64,000 nt of DNA from Cryptomeria japonica (Eukaryota; Streptophyta; Pinopsida; Cupressales; Cupressaceae). Under the pieces are notes generated by a model. That model worked only from the letters and a program-made list of their open reading frames with translations. It had not been told where the DNA came from and searched no databases. The stretch lies in assembly GCF_030272615.1 (NCBI RefSeq), contig NC_081411.1:182922977-182986976 (forward strand), written 5' to 3'. The translations under genes and the position numbers were made by a program. Below are positions 12,381 to 23,879 of the stretch, piece after piece (positions within the stretch are counted from its first letter, which is position 1; each line of letters opens with the position of its first letter).

Positions 12381-12625
12381 AGTCCCCTTCTCTATTTCTC
12401 TCTCTATCTCTCCCTCTATTTCCCTCTTTCTCTCTCTCGCTCTCTCTCTCCCCCTCCCTTTCCCTTTCTCTATCTTTATCTTCCCCCTCTCTCTCTCCAT
12501 CTCTCTTTCTCTCATTTATCTCTTGTCTCTCCCTCTCATTCTCTATCTATCTATCTCACTATCCTCCTCTCTTAGGTGTATCTCTCTCCCATTCCATCCC
12601 TCTCCTCCCCCTCTCTTTCTCTCTA
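11967..12625 (+). repeat. Polypyrimidine tract, CT-rich
   Basis: Immediately after the purine tract the plus strand switches to pyrimidine-rich sequence for about 650 bases, with many ctctctccctctctc blocks and a short (TC)n at about 12352-12378. Phrases such as tctatctatctcactctcc recur at about 12034 and 12544, which indicates internal duplication. No gene is visible. Confidence 0.8.
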
Positions 12626-13376
12626 GGGTCATATGGTATCCTAAGGATCCATGCATGTGTCCTAAGGGGTCATAGGACACCATATGACCCATAACAACAC
12701 ATAAGAGGTCATATGGAGTCCTAAAGGGGCCATAGGACACCATATGACCCCTTAGCACACCATATGACCCATAATGAAACCAAATAATGTCCTAAGGGGT
12801 CAGAACACTATACGACCTTTTAGGACACCATACGACCCATAACGACACCATATGGATTTCTAAAGGGTCTCTAAGGGGTCATTGGAGACCATATGACCCC
12901 TTAGGACACCATATGACTCCTAACGATACCATATGGTGTCTTAAGGGGTCATAAAGTATCTTAGGGGTCATAGAACACCATAAGACACATAACGACACCA
13001 TATGGTATCATAAGGGTTCATAGGACACCATATGACCCTTAGAACACAATATGACCCCTAACAACATCTAAGGGGTCATAGGGTTTCCTAAGGGGTCATA
13101 GGACATTATATGATCCCTTAGCACACCATAGGACCTATAACAACGCCAAATAGTGTCCTAAGGGGTCATAGAACACCATATGGTGTTGCTATGGGTTGTA
13201 TGGTGTCGTGAGGGGTCATATGGCATCCTATGACCCCTTAGGACACCATATGATATCGTTATAGGTCGTATGATGTCTTAAGGGGTCATATGGTGTCCTA
13301 AGGGGTCATAGGACACCATATGACCTCTTAGGAAACAATATGACCTCTAATGACACCTAAGGGGTCATATGGTGGG
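12626..13376. repeat. Palindromic minisatellite, GGTCATATGGTGTCCTAAGG units
   Basis: About 35 variants of a roughly 21-base unit, ggtcatatggtgtcctaagg, occur in both orientations (the complement reads ccttaggacaccatatgacc). Adjacent units often face each other, giving short hairpins around a CATATG or CCTTAGG centre. Units differ by single substitutions and by one- to three-base spacers. Nothing in it codes. Confidence 0.85.
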
Positions 13377-13379
13377 CTA

Positions 13380-14118
13380 ATAAAATGATATATTACTTAA
13401 AGTTATGAATAGAACATCATACAATAGAACATTGATAGTTTAGTTTTGATATAGCTAAGTTAGACCATTGTCAACATAAGAGAGACTCCAAGTGAACAAA
13501 CAACAAGGTTTCGCTAAAAATAAAGTGTAAGAGATTGACCTAACCCTAGGAGTACTGCCTTTCTAAAACATATGACGCTCTTAAATTTACAAGGCTATAG
13601 GACTGATCTCGATTGTGACTATAGGAATTACACACTTGATTTATTTCATGGGTATGTACCCTTCCAGGCCTTTTGACAAGTGATGATCATCATATACTAC
13701 CACTGTCATGCTTACAACAAACTTCAATTTCTTTCGATGATAGGTGTTGTGGAACAACATGGGAACTCTCACTTACCCACCAATATAATTCTCTATGACA
13801 TCATCTATGTTACTCTCCCTCTTTCTCTTCCTACTGATTGTTTCCTTCTAAAAAACATATTGCAAGTAGTCTAACTCATGATTTTTCTTTGTTGAAGCTA
13901 TTTTCCACATCTTCTCTGCTTATTAAAAACACATTCGAGAAAATTGTTGCTGCAAATTTCCTTGTTTGTCATGGTAATGCACTTGTGGTTCAATTTCAGA
14001 CCCTTCTTCATCCTATTCAATATACACACACAAATCCATCAGTCAATTTTCTTAGGAGAGCATACATGATACAAATCAAAGAGGAAGTTGCAGACAAGAA
14101 ATAAATTCAATTACTTCT
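13380..14118. other. No recognised feature
   Basis: Two overlapping open frames (13680-13874 and 13838-14104) exist, but I see no known domain and composition does not single them out. The segment lies between the minisatellite and the second purine block. Confidence 0.35.
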
Positions 14119-14282
14119 ATAGAAGTGCAAACACGGTTGCAATGGGGTATGGAGGGAGGGAGGGAGAGAAGAAGAGAGAGAGGGATGGGGTATGGAGGAA
14201 GGGAGGAAAAGGGAGGGAGAGGAGGAGAGAGGGAGATGGAGGGAGAGGGAGGGGGAGAGGGAGAGGGAGGGAGAGGAGGAGA

Positions 14283-14330
<48 letters not shown>

Positions 14331-14660
14331 CACCTTGTATGCGCTTGAGAGGGGGAGACAATACACTTATATGTTTGTATATATATATACTTAATATATT
14401 ATATATTATTATGCACATATATATAAATATTATATATTATATATAAAAAATTATATATTATATGTATATACACATATTATATATAATATCATATTATACA
14501 CACACCCAAAATTTAAACAAACGTAGCACGTATGCGCTATTTATAGTAAACATAGCGCGCACGTTGTTTATAGTAAACATAGAACGTATGTGCTTCTTAC
14601 ACCATAAGTACCCCAAACACGTTTTTTTATACCATAAGTACTCCGTACGCGCTTTTGACT
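14119..14660. repeat. Second copy of the dispersed repeat: purine tract, AT tract, GCGC phrases
   Basis: It starts with atagaagtgcaaacacggtt (14119), matching 11142. It continues with a polypurine block containing ggggtatggagg phrases at about 14144 and 14187 and (GA)n at 14287-14329, then an AT-rich run (14375-14500), and ends with tagcacgtatgcgctattta and catagcgcgcacgttgttta variants (14524-14655). The same parts are present around 11.1-12.0 kb, in a different order. Confidence 0.6.
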
Positions 14661-16265
14661 GTTTAGGCTTGGAAATAGGTCTAGATGACAAAGCTACAGT
14701 TTGAAAGTTTGATTTCCCTCAATTTCCCTCATTTTTGACATGTTTTATTTTATCAACTTGGTTTCTCGACTTTGTCATCATTAGGTTTACACTTCATCAA
14801 GTGGGTGTTTCTTAAATTGCCACCATAGTTTCACCCATCTTTTGAGCTTTCTAACCATATATTTAAAAGAAAAAATTGAACAACAATAACATTATTATTG
14901 AATTTCTTTTACCAGTGTCTCCATAGTTCTCACAGATATAGGTGCACCATTTTTTTAATACGTTTTGACATACTTATCCAAATTTAAAACAAATTATTTA
15001 TTATTGTAGTGCACTTGATTCTTTAAAAAAAAAAATTTAAAATGTATTTTCAATTTGTTTAGTGCAACTTATGCTTGACACACGAACATGTACCTAATTT
15101 TCACGATGTGATCGATTGGAAAAATAATAAAAAAACAAATACTCAACTAAAAATTACAAAAACATAAACATCTTCTAGTGCTCACTCTTAAATGTCTTTT
15201 TGCCAAAGGATTTGTCAAAATACTAAATCTAACTATGACTTTTTTGATGCGCTTGTCAGACACTATCTTATGTTTTTTAGAAAAAATCAAAGTCTTTTTT
15301 TAGTGTGCGAAGGGATTTGACCCCCTTAATCTTATCTAATTTTGAAAAAATTTAGTAGTTTGGAAACTAGATTGAAAGTACTACAATATTTGTTCTTTGA
15401 TTATTTTCATATCTTGAGTGGATGACTTTCAAATTTCGCCTCCAAGTTCAAGTTCAATTGATTTCAGAAAAAAAGTGTCTACTTATACCCCCCTTTTTTA
15501 CCACCATCTTTGTGCACTTACCCAGAGCTAATCTTGGAGTTAATGTTTCATTTTCACTTCCCCAATCCTCCTTTTTTGTCTTGCATATATAAAGAGTTCA
15601 TTGTAAATTTATCATAAATTTCACTATAGTGTTTTGATATTTTGTGCTAATGCATTTGTGAAATTATTTTGGATATGATTAATTATGTGCTCATTTAACC
15701 ACGGGCAATGATTTGCCCTCCCAACAATAGACAATGCACGATTGTCTCCCCCGAGTATTTGAATATTCATTTTGCTAGAAGATGTAAAAAGCAGCGTAAT
15801 TTCTATGATCTACAGTGTTGATCGATCTTCCCTCAATGGTATTCACTTTGCCTTAGTCTATCAACCTGCTCTTCAATGATATCGATCTTCACTTCTATAT
15901 ATCTGCTCTTTAATTATTGAACTGATCTTCAATTCGAATAGGATACCTCAACGAGTGAGATCATGTTATGTATATGAATGAGAGAGGCACCTTTTCACAA
16001 AAGATTGACCCTCAAACAATGTGTCCTTTCATAGGGTGGCGGACTTACATAAGGTCGGCCCTATAAACAAATATAAATTATATTTTATATTAAATGAAAA
16101 ACCTCTTCATTTGATCTAACTCATACACATATGTTAAATATGCAAAGTCAGAGACAACAAAAAAAAATGATCAGAACAGGAAAAATGGGAAAATTCCTAT
16201 TCCTTTCACTTTACTGTTAGCAAAAACAAAGAGAAGCACACTGCCTATATCTTTTACTGATTAAA
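14661..16265. other. AT-rich intergenic region, no feature seen
   Basis: No frame, array or terminal repeat stands out. It ends close to the PPR pseudogene, for which it is the downstream side. Confidence 0.45.
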
Positions 16266-16272
16266 AAAAAAC

Positions 16273-16893
16273 TCAAGCAAAATAATAATATAATAAATAC
16301 CATATAACTAAACATTTCATTTTCTTGAAGGGTTCTAAAGCCTTTTCAACGAATCCATTAAGTGCATACCGTGCGATCGTTGCATTCCATGAGACCACAT
16401 TTCTTTCAGGCATTTTGTCAAACCGTTCGCGTGCCTTTCGATGCTTCCACATTTTGCATGCATGTCTACCACAGCATTTCCAGCTATAATATCTGACAAA
16501 AGCCCTCGCTACATTTTGCTTTGATGGATGCCCGTGCATTGTTCCGGAGCTCCCATTTTGGTACAGTATGCTGGCGAAAGTTGTGAGATTCGGCTTTACC
16601 CTGAAAAATTGCGTTTCCTTGAAAGTCTCTACCGCCTTTCCAACAAATCCATTTTGTGCATAACCTCCGATCATTGCACTCCATGAGAACACATTTCTTT
16701 GAGGCATTCTGTCAAACAAGCCACACACCTTGTCTACGCTTCCACATTTCGCATACACGTCTACCAAACCAAAGATGCCGACCCCGTACTGCCGCAACAA
16801 AGCTGTGGGGTTAGAGCTCTTGAAGGAGAGAGCGTTCGATTCGAACGGACGGTCTGAGACTTTGACATGTTCCCCAAAAAACAAAGATTTCAA
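16273..16893 (-). pseudogene. PPR (PLS-class) protein fragment, frame-disrupted
   Basis: Minus-strand reading gives two pentatricopeptide units with the plant PLS style. One runs VDVYAKCGSVDKVCGLFDRM then NVFSWSAMIGGYAQNGF, and a second ends KARERFDKMPERNV then SWNATIARYALNGF. Intact relatives are hundreds of residues long and act in organelle RNA editing or processing. Here only about 200 codons survive. Between about 16,445 and 16,565 the expected sequence (TKMGAPEQCTGIHQ and VDMHAKCGSIE) lies in another frame, so two offsetting frameshifts are present. There is no DYW or E domain and no clear organelle presequence. It is most likely a truncated pseudogene. Confidence 0.75.
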
Positions 16894-17100
16894 AACAATT
16901 CTATCTCCGGGGATCTAAATGTCAGTAGTGCCATTTTCAACAGTGAAGTAACCGCCCCGGTACATAAATCCGCTGCAGAGCATCCTAAAGTTCTCTGTCG
17001 TCTTCGCTGTTACATCCTTCTTGGTATTCTTTGTAATGGCATGTTTGCATTCCACCTGCGACATAAGCCACGAAATTTTTTTGACAATCTTTCATGAATT
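16894..17100 (-). other. Possible upstream extension of the PPR pseudogene
   Basis: Base composition remains higher in GC than the surroundings, and minus-strand frames carry protein-like text, but no PPR unit is recognisable. It may be the remnant 5' part of the same gene. Confidence 0.25.
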
Positions 17101-17446
17101 AGTTTTTTCCTCAAACTATTAGCATTTTATGAGCTACCAGTTATTGCATCTACCAAGTGTTTGCAAAAGAGTTTTCTTCGATTGTTTACATCCTTTCTAT
17201 TTGGTTAAACTGTTTGTGGGCTAATTTGTGTGATGGTTTTTCATTATGAAAGAATCATACTGACTTAATCCAAAAACAATTTGACCGATTTCAAGAATTA
17301 TGGAGATCTGTGGGATCTGATCTCTCCTATCATACTCTTCTACGAAGTTGAAGTTGTACACAGTTGGATTTTGTTCTTCGCGCCTCTGTATCACTACTAT
17401 TTGGGCATAAAAACGAATCTTTCGGATTACCCTTGAATTTTGAAAA

Positions 17447-17665
17447 ATGCCCGGCGTGAGAGAGTTACCTGCGAGGATTAAGGAAACAGTCCAGGAGAGA
17501 TCCTGTTTCAATTCCGGTCCCGACAAGCCTTCACTGCGTTCAGACTGGCGAGATGGGCAAGTTCCTTGTGGAATCCAATCATTTATCGGCTCCGATTCAA
17601 AGCAGCTATGGGACGGATTCCAGCAGTCGGCAAATTTTCCAAGCAATTTCTTCCGACAGTGTGAG
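17447..17665 (+). CDS. Possible gene exon of unknown function
   Basis: An ATG at 17447 opens a 101-codon frame whose first 70 residues (starting MPGVRELPARIKETVQERSC) have balanced composition, unlike the AT-rich noise frames nearby. The surrounding 200 bases have clearly higher GC. At 17656-17665 the sequence ttccgacagtgtgag could be an exon edge or simply continue. I do not recognise a domain. The minus strand over the same bases is also open (17221-17646), so the coding strand is not certain. Confidence 0.25.
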
Positions 17666-17669
17666 ACAC

Positions 17670-18895
17670 TTCCGGTGGGCTATGCCCACGTTATAATAGC
17701 CTATCGACTAATAATCATTAGCAGTAACCGTGGGGTGCGAAACACAATATGAGATCATATGACTATTAAATTCAATAGGAAACTGTTTATTTTTATTTTT
17801 CAAATTTATTTCGTGTCTATACCTTCAATAACAGTTCATTGATCATTTGTTAATTGTTAACTATGGTTTTGGTATATGACTTCCAATTTCCTTATTGAGA
17901 AGAAAGTTTATCGTCATTCGTACAACACACTGTAAGCTGTTCACATTACATCTCCCCAACATACACGGCTCTAATCTAACTTTTAAATTTTTCGAGTATT
18001 GCTTTTCTTCCAGCAAAATTCTATCGTATTGTAAAGGAAAGAAAGCGCTTGCACACATCTTCACGTCAATAGTACAGTACAGTAGATTCTGGCTTTCAGA
18101 TTTGATGTTTGTCTTGTATTTTACCCATTTACAACAGATGAAAACAAATGGTTTGGCATGATTGAAAAAAATAGAAACATCCTCTTCAGGGCTGGTTTTG
18201 TTTATATAATGGACAAAATTATGGATTATAAGTAGATGTAGTATAGTGCCCCTAACTTCCTTCCTGAAAAGCTATCATGTTACTAAACTAGTACATGGCT
18301 ATTTTCCAAACTTTGAAATATTTGTATTCATCAGACTGACTATTCTACCGTCACTCTTTCCTTCGATAGAATCTATCTCCTACATTTCCTTCATCGCATT
18401 TTCTATCCTTCAAGTTAATCGCATAGTGTGGAAGAGGGAAACTGCATGCAAGATTAATAGAAATACAGTGACGCCTGTCAAATCATATGTTTTTCATAGC
18501 ATTATTTCGCATCTATTATTCCTAAAAAGGGGGATGCCTACTTGATTCAGGTACATCTCATCATATGACATCTTTTATGGATTGTTCCAACTTTTTGAAC
18601 TTCATAGTTTACCTAATATTTTGATGTGGGTAACAATACATACATGAAGGTTTTTACAAAGGTTCTATTGATATGGTAGTGGTATTTTTTAGTGATGTTC
18701 TTTTAGCACCCTCCTTGACTACTAATCTCTTTTTCAGTTTATTGAATTATTTATGGTGCATTATGTAAGATAGTTGAGTTCACTCCTATTTATGTATACA
18801 TATGGATATGGAGACTAGAGATATCGTTGCTATAGGGGTGGTGAATCATTCATCTTGATTGTATTAATTTTCTCATTTATCTCTTAATGTTGATG
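17670..18895. other. Intergenic, no feature seen
   Basis: Several short open frames on both strands, none with recognisable domains. No repeats or termini are evident. Confidence 0.4.
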
Positions 18896-18900
18896 TTCTT

Positions 18901-19552
18901 TTGGTTGTTATACACACCCTTCCACCAACTGTGAATCATGTTTGTGAGGAGAAGTTTGGTCACTTGAATCTTGGTATTCTTGAGACTAGTGTTGAGATTC
19001 CTACTCCTACACCTCCTTTTTCAAATTTAAGATCTTCTATTTATCAAGTTCGTAATAATTTTTCAGATATTTCTTTGTGGGATGAGTATTTGGCAAGTAT
19101 TTTAGATTTCTCTGTGGAGTCTCATTTTGCAGATTTGGGAGACATATTTGAGGGGATTTTCTTTCCTATTTGATGACAGTTTCAACACAACTATTGATTC
19201 ATCTCCATTATCTTTAGAGATTGGAATTCATGAGTTTCCTCATTTGGTTGATTTGTCACATTTCTTGGTTGAATTTGATCATGATTATGTGGTGTCTTAT
19301 TCAATTTTTGTGACTCCTACCCAGTTTTTAAAGAATTCTATATGGAGGCATTCTTCCTCCTTTCAGTTGGACATGAAGTGGCATCTTCAACATTTGGTGG
19401 ACTTTTTTTTCCTATGGGCATATGTGTTTCTTGTAGGAATTGGATCATATTTTCTTTTCATGCATACTTCATCAGCATTGGAGCTTCTTCATTGTTGTGG
19501 TTTTCTATCGAAAGGGTTTGTTATATATTGTGTGATTGATATTGTTATGTGA
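18901..19552 (+). pseudogene. Unknown coding relic
   Basis: Two overlapping frames, 18901-19173 and 19127-19552, read as one protein-like sequence. The first ends SLWDEYLASILDFSVESHFA and then ADLGDIFEG; the second continues with SSPLSLEIGIHEFPHLVDLS and a hydrophobic C-terminal part. The overlap at 19127-19173 suggests one frameshift. I recognise no domain. A mobile-element origin is likely from context but not shown. Confidence 0.3.
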
Positions 19553-19555
19553 AAT

Positions 19556-20750
19556 TTAGCGAAAAATGAGTTTTACTAGTCTAAAGATGTAAATCAAGAA
19601 TCAAACCCAATCCCGTCAATTACACTAGAGAACAACCAAGTAGGCCTCAACTTTAGACCTACTGATGAGAGTTGGGTATTATGGATATTTTCATTGTTCT
19701 CTTATTGATTGAATTGAAAGAGTGAGAAATGATGTGAATAACTAGGCTAAAAGGTGTGAAATTGACAATAAACAATATATTCTAGAAAATGCATATCTAG
19801 AAATGAACTAACATGTATAGAAATACAAAGGAGATGTAGAGATGCACCTATGTCTAAAATCTAGGCTACAAAGTTAAGAGGCCACTGTTTCTAGGCACCC
19901 TTGTTTGATTGATGAATTATGATCATTGAGATTGGATCTTAATTTTGGAAAATATGTATATACTTCCTACCAAATCTAATCTATAACTGGGAAGTCAAGG
20001 GCATTCGGTGCCCTTGTCCTAAGGGTTAGATATGTTAGGCACCCTTGTCCAAATGATTTCTAATGGAATTTTGATAGGTTCTTTATCTTTGGGTCCCAGA
20101 CATTGTCCTATTTTTATCTTCCATCAAAAACTTATAGCTAAACATGAATTTGCACACAAGAAGAGAAAAAAGGTGTTTAGGACTATATAGGGGTTTGCCT
20201 TAGTCAAATCCCATGTTGGGACTTAAACCTACAAAAACAATGAATAGGAAATATAAATCTAAATTGAAATGATTATAATTACAATTGATGATGCAAAGTT
20301 CTTAGGATAAGTCATCCATGTATTGATTCAAAAACATGATAAATCATTATAAAATCCATCATAAAGTCATCATAAACACATAAGTGAAGATGCCTTATTG
20401 TAGATTATTCCAACTTGAATCATAATTGTTCTTGGAATTGGAATGATAGCATAATAATGAGATGCTAATGAGAGATGATGGAAGATGATGAAACGACTTA
20501 GGAATGATGTCTTATATAGGGATCTAAAAGTAAAATCATCTTTTGACCAATTTAAAATAATCATTTTTTCCCATTGAGGATGTTTTAGAAATTTCAAGGT
20601 TGGCTCTTTATCCTCTCAAAATTTTAGCTAAAAAGCATTTGTTAATGTCTCTAGGTAGCATTGTCCTAATAAAATAGGTCGACATTTTCAGGGTCACAAG
20701 ATAACAAGGCCCTAATACCAAAAATGTAATTTATATAAAAAGTTATAATA
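19556..20750. other. Left flank of the large LTR element, noncoding
   Basis: AT-rich sequence with recurring phrases such as cacccttgtcc and agggttagat. No coding frame is convincing. It ends in cttaa at 20751-20755, the left target-site duplication of the LTR element. Confidence 0.4.
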
Positions 20751-20755
20751 CTTAA
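20751..20755. repeat. Target-site duplication, left
   Basis: cttaa directly before the left LTR, identical to 35683-35687 after the right LTR. A 5-bp duplication is the normal footprint of LTR-element integrase. Confidence 0.9.
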
Positions 20756-22185
20756 TGTATGCGGGAAAAGCAGTGCAATGAAATAGAAATTACAAAATTC
20801 AATGACTTACCCAAACACCAATGGGACTCTTGGTGCAAGTTATGTAGCTATGTGGAATAGCTCAACTTCCCAAGGGGTGTTCCATTGTTCTCTATCTCAC
20901 AAGACCCCTCAAGCCAATGTCTTTGCTCTCATATCACTGAGCAAAGTGACTTAGGGATGACAATCACAAGAATGAGGGATTCTTTTGATCAATCTTAGTA
21001 TGAATGCAATCCTATCTATGCATGATTTTAAATATGAACTAAACAAGTGATCATAAGATGAAAAGATTAGTACAAGACTATCCTAACATGATATACTAGT
21101 TTATATGATTAATTAAGATGATAGAAATGCTTCTTAGAAAATGTTCATTAGATTATTTCTATTTCAAATAGAGACTAAATGCTTGCTAAAAATGAGTATA
21201 AGTGTGATGCTAAAGACTTGGATGATGAGAATGAGGGAATGAGGGCTCTATTTATAGGAAAAACATGACCATGGATGGTCCAGATTAGATGATCTTATCA
21301 AGGGCTAGGATTGAAAGTTATCAATCCATGTTTAAAATTCTCGCCAATGAAATGGTGACAATTGTCAACATAAGACTTCTTGAGAAGGAATGTAAGAAGC
21401 ATTAAATGCTTGATAAAACCTCATGGTTACCTTAGGAGGTAAGGGTTAAGGTTAGGTTAAGATTACCCATTGGACAAAGCTTTTACCCAAAGGATAAACT
21501 CTTGTGCAAAGGTTAAAGGAATAACCATGGTCAAAGAAATGAATGCTTAGTGAGACCCCTAGGTTAGATGAGGGTTGAGTTAGGCAAAAAGTCTGTAACC
21601 ATGCCACAAAGGGTTAGCTAACCATTAATGGTTTGGAAGACATTGGGGATAAATTTGTAAGAGTCCTTCCAAATTTGGGGGTATTCAACAAGTTAGCTTG
21701 TTGAAGGCATAAATGCTTTAATGCCTTTGGAAGACTTTACTCCAAATTTGAGAAGTGACATCCTCAAATTTAGAGAAAGGGGATAACTAAAGGGTTTAGG
21801 CTAATTGATTAGGATTAGATAGGTTCTAGAAGAATCTAGAAAGAGGGTTAGAAGGCAAGTGGGAGATGTAGGATTTTGCAAGTGGGTGGGAAAAATAGAA
21901 TTTAATTAAAATAAATTGCTTTATTTCAATTGTGGTTGCAAGTGGATGATTTAAATAAATTAGATTTATTTATTTGGAGTGAACAATTTAATTAAATATA
22001 AATTTAATTAAAAGTAGAAAGAAGGGATTGAATTAAATAAAATGATTTATTCAATTAAATTATATGAAATTTTTAGTTGAATTGAAATAAATAAATTGAA
22101 TAATTTATTTAATCAAATAGAGGAATGAGAATAAAATGAACATTAAATATTTATTTAGGAATGTGGTCATTTTTATACATCTACA
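20756..22185 (-). repeat. 3' LTR (left copy)
   Basis: A 1,430-bp direct repeat of 34241-35682, with edges tgtatgcggg at 20756 and ctaca at 22185. A TATA-like sequence reads TATAAATA on the minus strand at 21249-21256, in line with U3 lying at the high-coordinate end. Confidence 0.9.
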
Positions 22186-22201
22186 TTTTGCCCCTCTTTG
22201 A
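22186..22201 (-). other. Polypurine tract next to the 3' LTR
   Basis: On minus it reads tcaaagaggggcaaaa, ending directly at the LTR edge. This position and composition fit the plus-strand primer of reverse transcription and fix the element's orientation. A near-identical tract lies at 27466-27481 beside the internal LTR. Confidence 0.75.
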
Positions 22202-22524
22202 AGTGACGTGTGTGCACATGTTGATTCAAAGGAAATTGATGTGTTGTCAAAATTTAATTAGTGTGATGTTGTGTATTGAGATGTCAATGTCGTGCCCCGG
22301 ATTTGATAAATGATGTTGATAATGCCCCCTCGAGAGCTGAATCAAAAAGATTGAAAATTTGGTTGATTTGATAATTGTTGTAGATTTGATCACATTTTAA
22401 AATTTTGTCTATGTTGAATGTGCGCCATTTGATTCATCTCCCAATAATGATGTTTGTTAGGGTTAGAAGCGAGACCATGAGCAACATACATGTCCCACCG
22501 CCTAACCCTAATTTTCTTTTACCC

Positions 22525-22533
22525 TATAAAAAG
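22525..22533 (+). promoter_or_regulatory. TATA-like box of the antisense transcription unit
   Basis: tataaaaag on plus, preceded by ccctaattttcttttaccc. It lies about 1.35 kb before the antisense PMD coding region and points the right way. Function is inferred. Confidence 0.4.
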
Positions 22534-22769
22534 GTGAAAAGTGGTTTTATTTGTATCATTTGTGCTTGTTGACTTTGGAGAAAGTGACAGTTGGATAGAG
22601 AGAGTCAAAATGTTGGTTCCCTATGGTTCTCATCGATTTGAGTACGTTCGTCAGTATCGGAGACCCACCACGTATGGTCCACCTATAAGTCATCGAATTT
22701 TTCCCCTTTTTGCTTTTTGTTTTGTCGATTTTTAACACATTTTTTATTTTTTATGTCGGATTTTCACGA

Positions 22770-23160
22770 GCTAGCGCGTAGGGTATGCATCGTAGGGCAA
22801 ACGATAAAAACTATAGTGCGTAGTTTTGGAACTAGGGTAGCGTTGGGGATAGGATTTGTAGCGCGTAGATAGAGTAGGCTAGCACATTAGGTAGTTTTAG
22901 CGCATAGCAGGGAAAGGGTAGTGCATAGGTGAAACCTAGCAAATAGGGTTTGCAATGTGGCGCAGTGTGACTAAAGGGTAGCACGTAGGTGAAACTAGCG
23001 CATAGGGTAAAGGTGGCGGTGCATGGGTGGAACAGGGTAGCGCATAGGATAAAGGTTGCAGTGCATAGAGGTGTTTGGCTAGCGCATAGGTGCTAGCTTA
23101 GCACATAGGTGCCAACTTAGTGCATAGAGAAAAAGTCTTAGCGCGTAGGCAGAAAATATA
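22770..23160 (+). repeat. TAGCGCATAGG motif array, plus orientation
   Basis: About 15-18 variants of tagcgcatagg (also tagcgcgtaggg, tagtgcatag, tagcacgtagg) occur in 390 bases, spaced irregularly by 10-40 bases. The array lies between the antisense TATA box and the PMD reading frame, probably in a leader or first intron. The same octamer, in inverse orientation, fills 33905-34160 and parts of 31540-31905. Confidence 0.75.
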
Positions 23161-23879
23161 GTGTTTATTTAGGAGGAAAGTATGATTTTGTGAGGTATTT
23201 TGACAGGAATGAACATAGGTTGGGGTAAGTAGGTGTCTGCCAATGTTTCCTGGATGGGTGTGATAGCTAATCCGCGTGCCTGTTGTGTGGAAGTGTGTTT
23301 TGTTTTGATAAATTTTGAGATTTATCGTTATTGAATTTCCAAGCTGAGTGTTTGAATGGTGATCTTGACGTGTCTATTGTTTTAGATGTGTGATTTATTT
23401 TTGTCATGAATATGATGTCCGATATGAGTTTCAATATGGTGTCTAATATGAGTTGTGCTATGGATTTTGTATATGGATTTTTGATATGGATTCGATAGAT
23501 AAAACTTGATTTGATTTGCGTTGTTTCAAGTTGTTATGAACGTTGATGTGAGTTGGATTTTTGATATGAAATGATTTGCTTTTCATTGTTTCAAGTTATG
23601 AATTTTGATATGAGTTTGATTTTGATATGAAACTTGATTTGATTTTCATTGTTTCAAGTTGATATGAATTTGATGTTGATACAGTTTTGATTGCTGATAT
23701 GCAACTTGATTTGATTTTTGTTGTTTCAAGTTGATATGAATTTTGATATTGATATGGTTTTGATTGCTGATATGAAACTTGATTTGATTTTCATTATTTC
23801 AAGTTGATATGAATTTTGATGATGATATGGGTTTTTGATATGATGTGTGAATTGATATTGGGCATGTTTTCTTTGTGAC

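Noticed and set aside
11485-12575. Open frames rich in Ser-Leu or Glu-Arg repeats
   Set aside because: Products of GA/CT low-complexity sequence; no start context, no domain.
12626-13376. CRISPR-like array
   Set aside because: Units are adjacent, in both orientations and without unique spacers; the setting is a plant nuclear genome.
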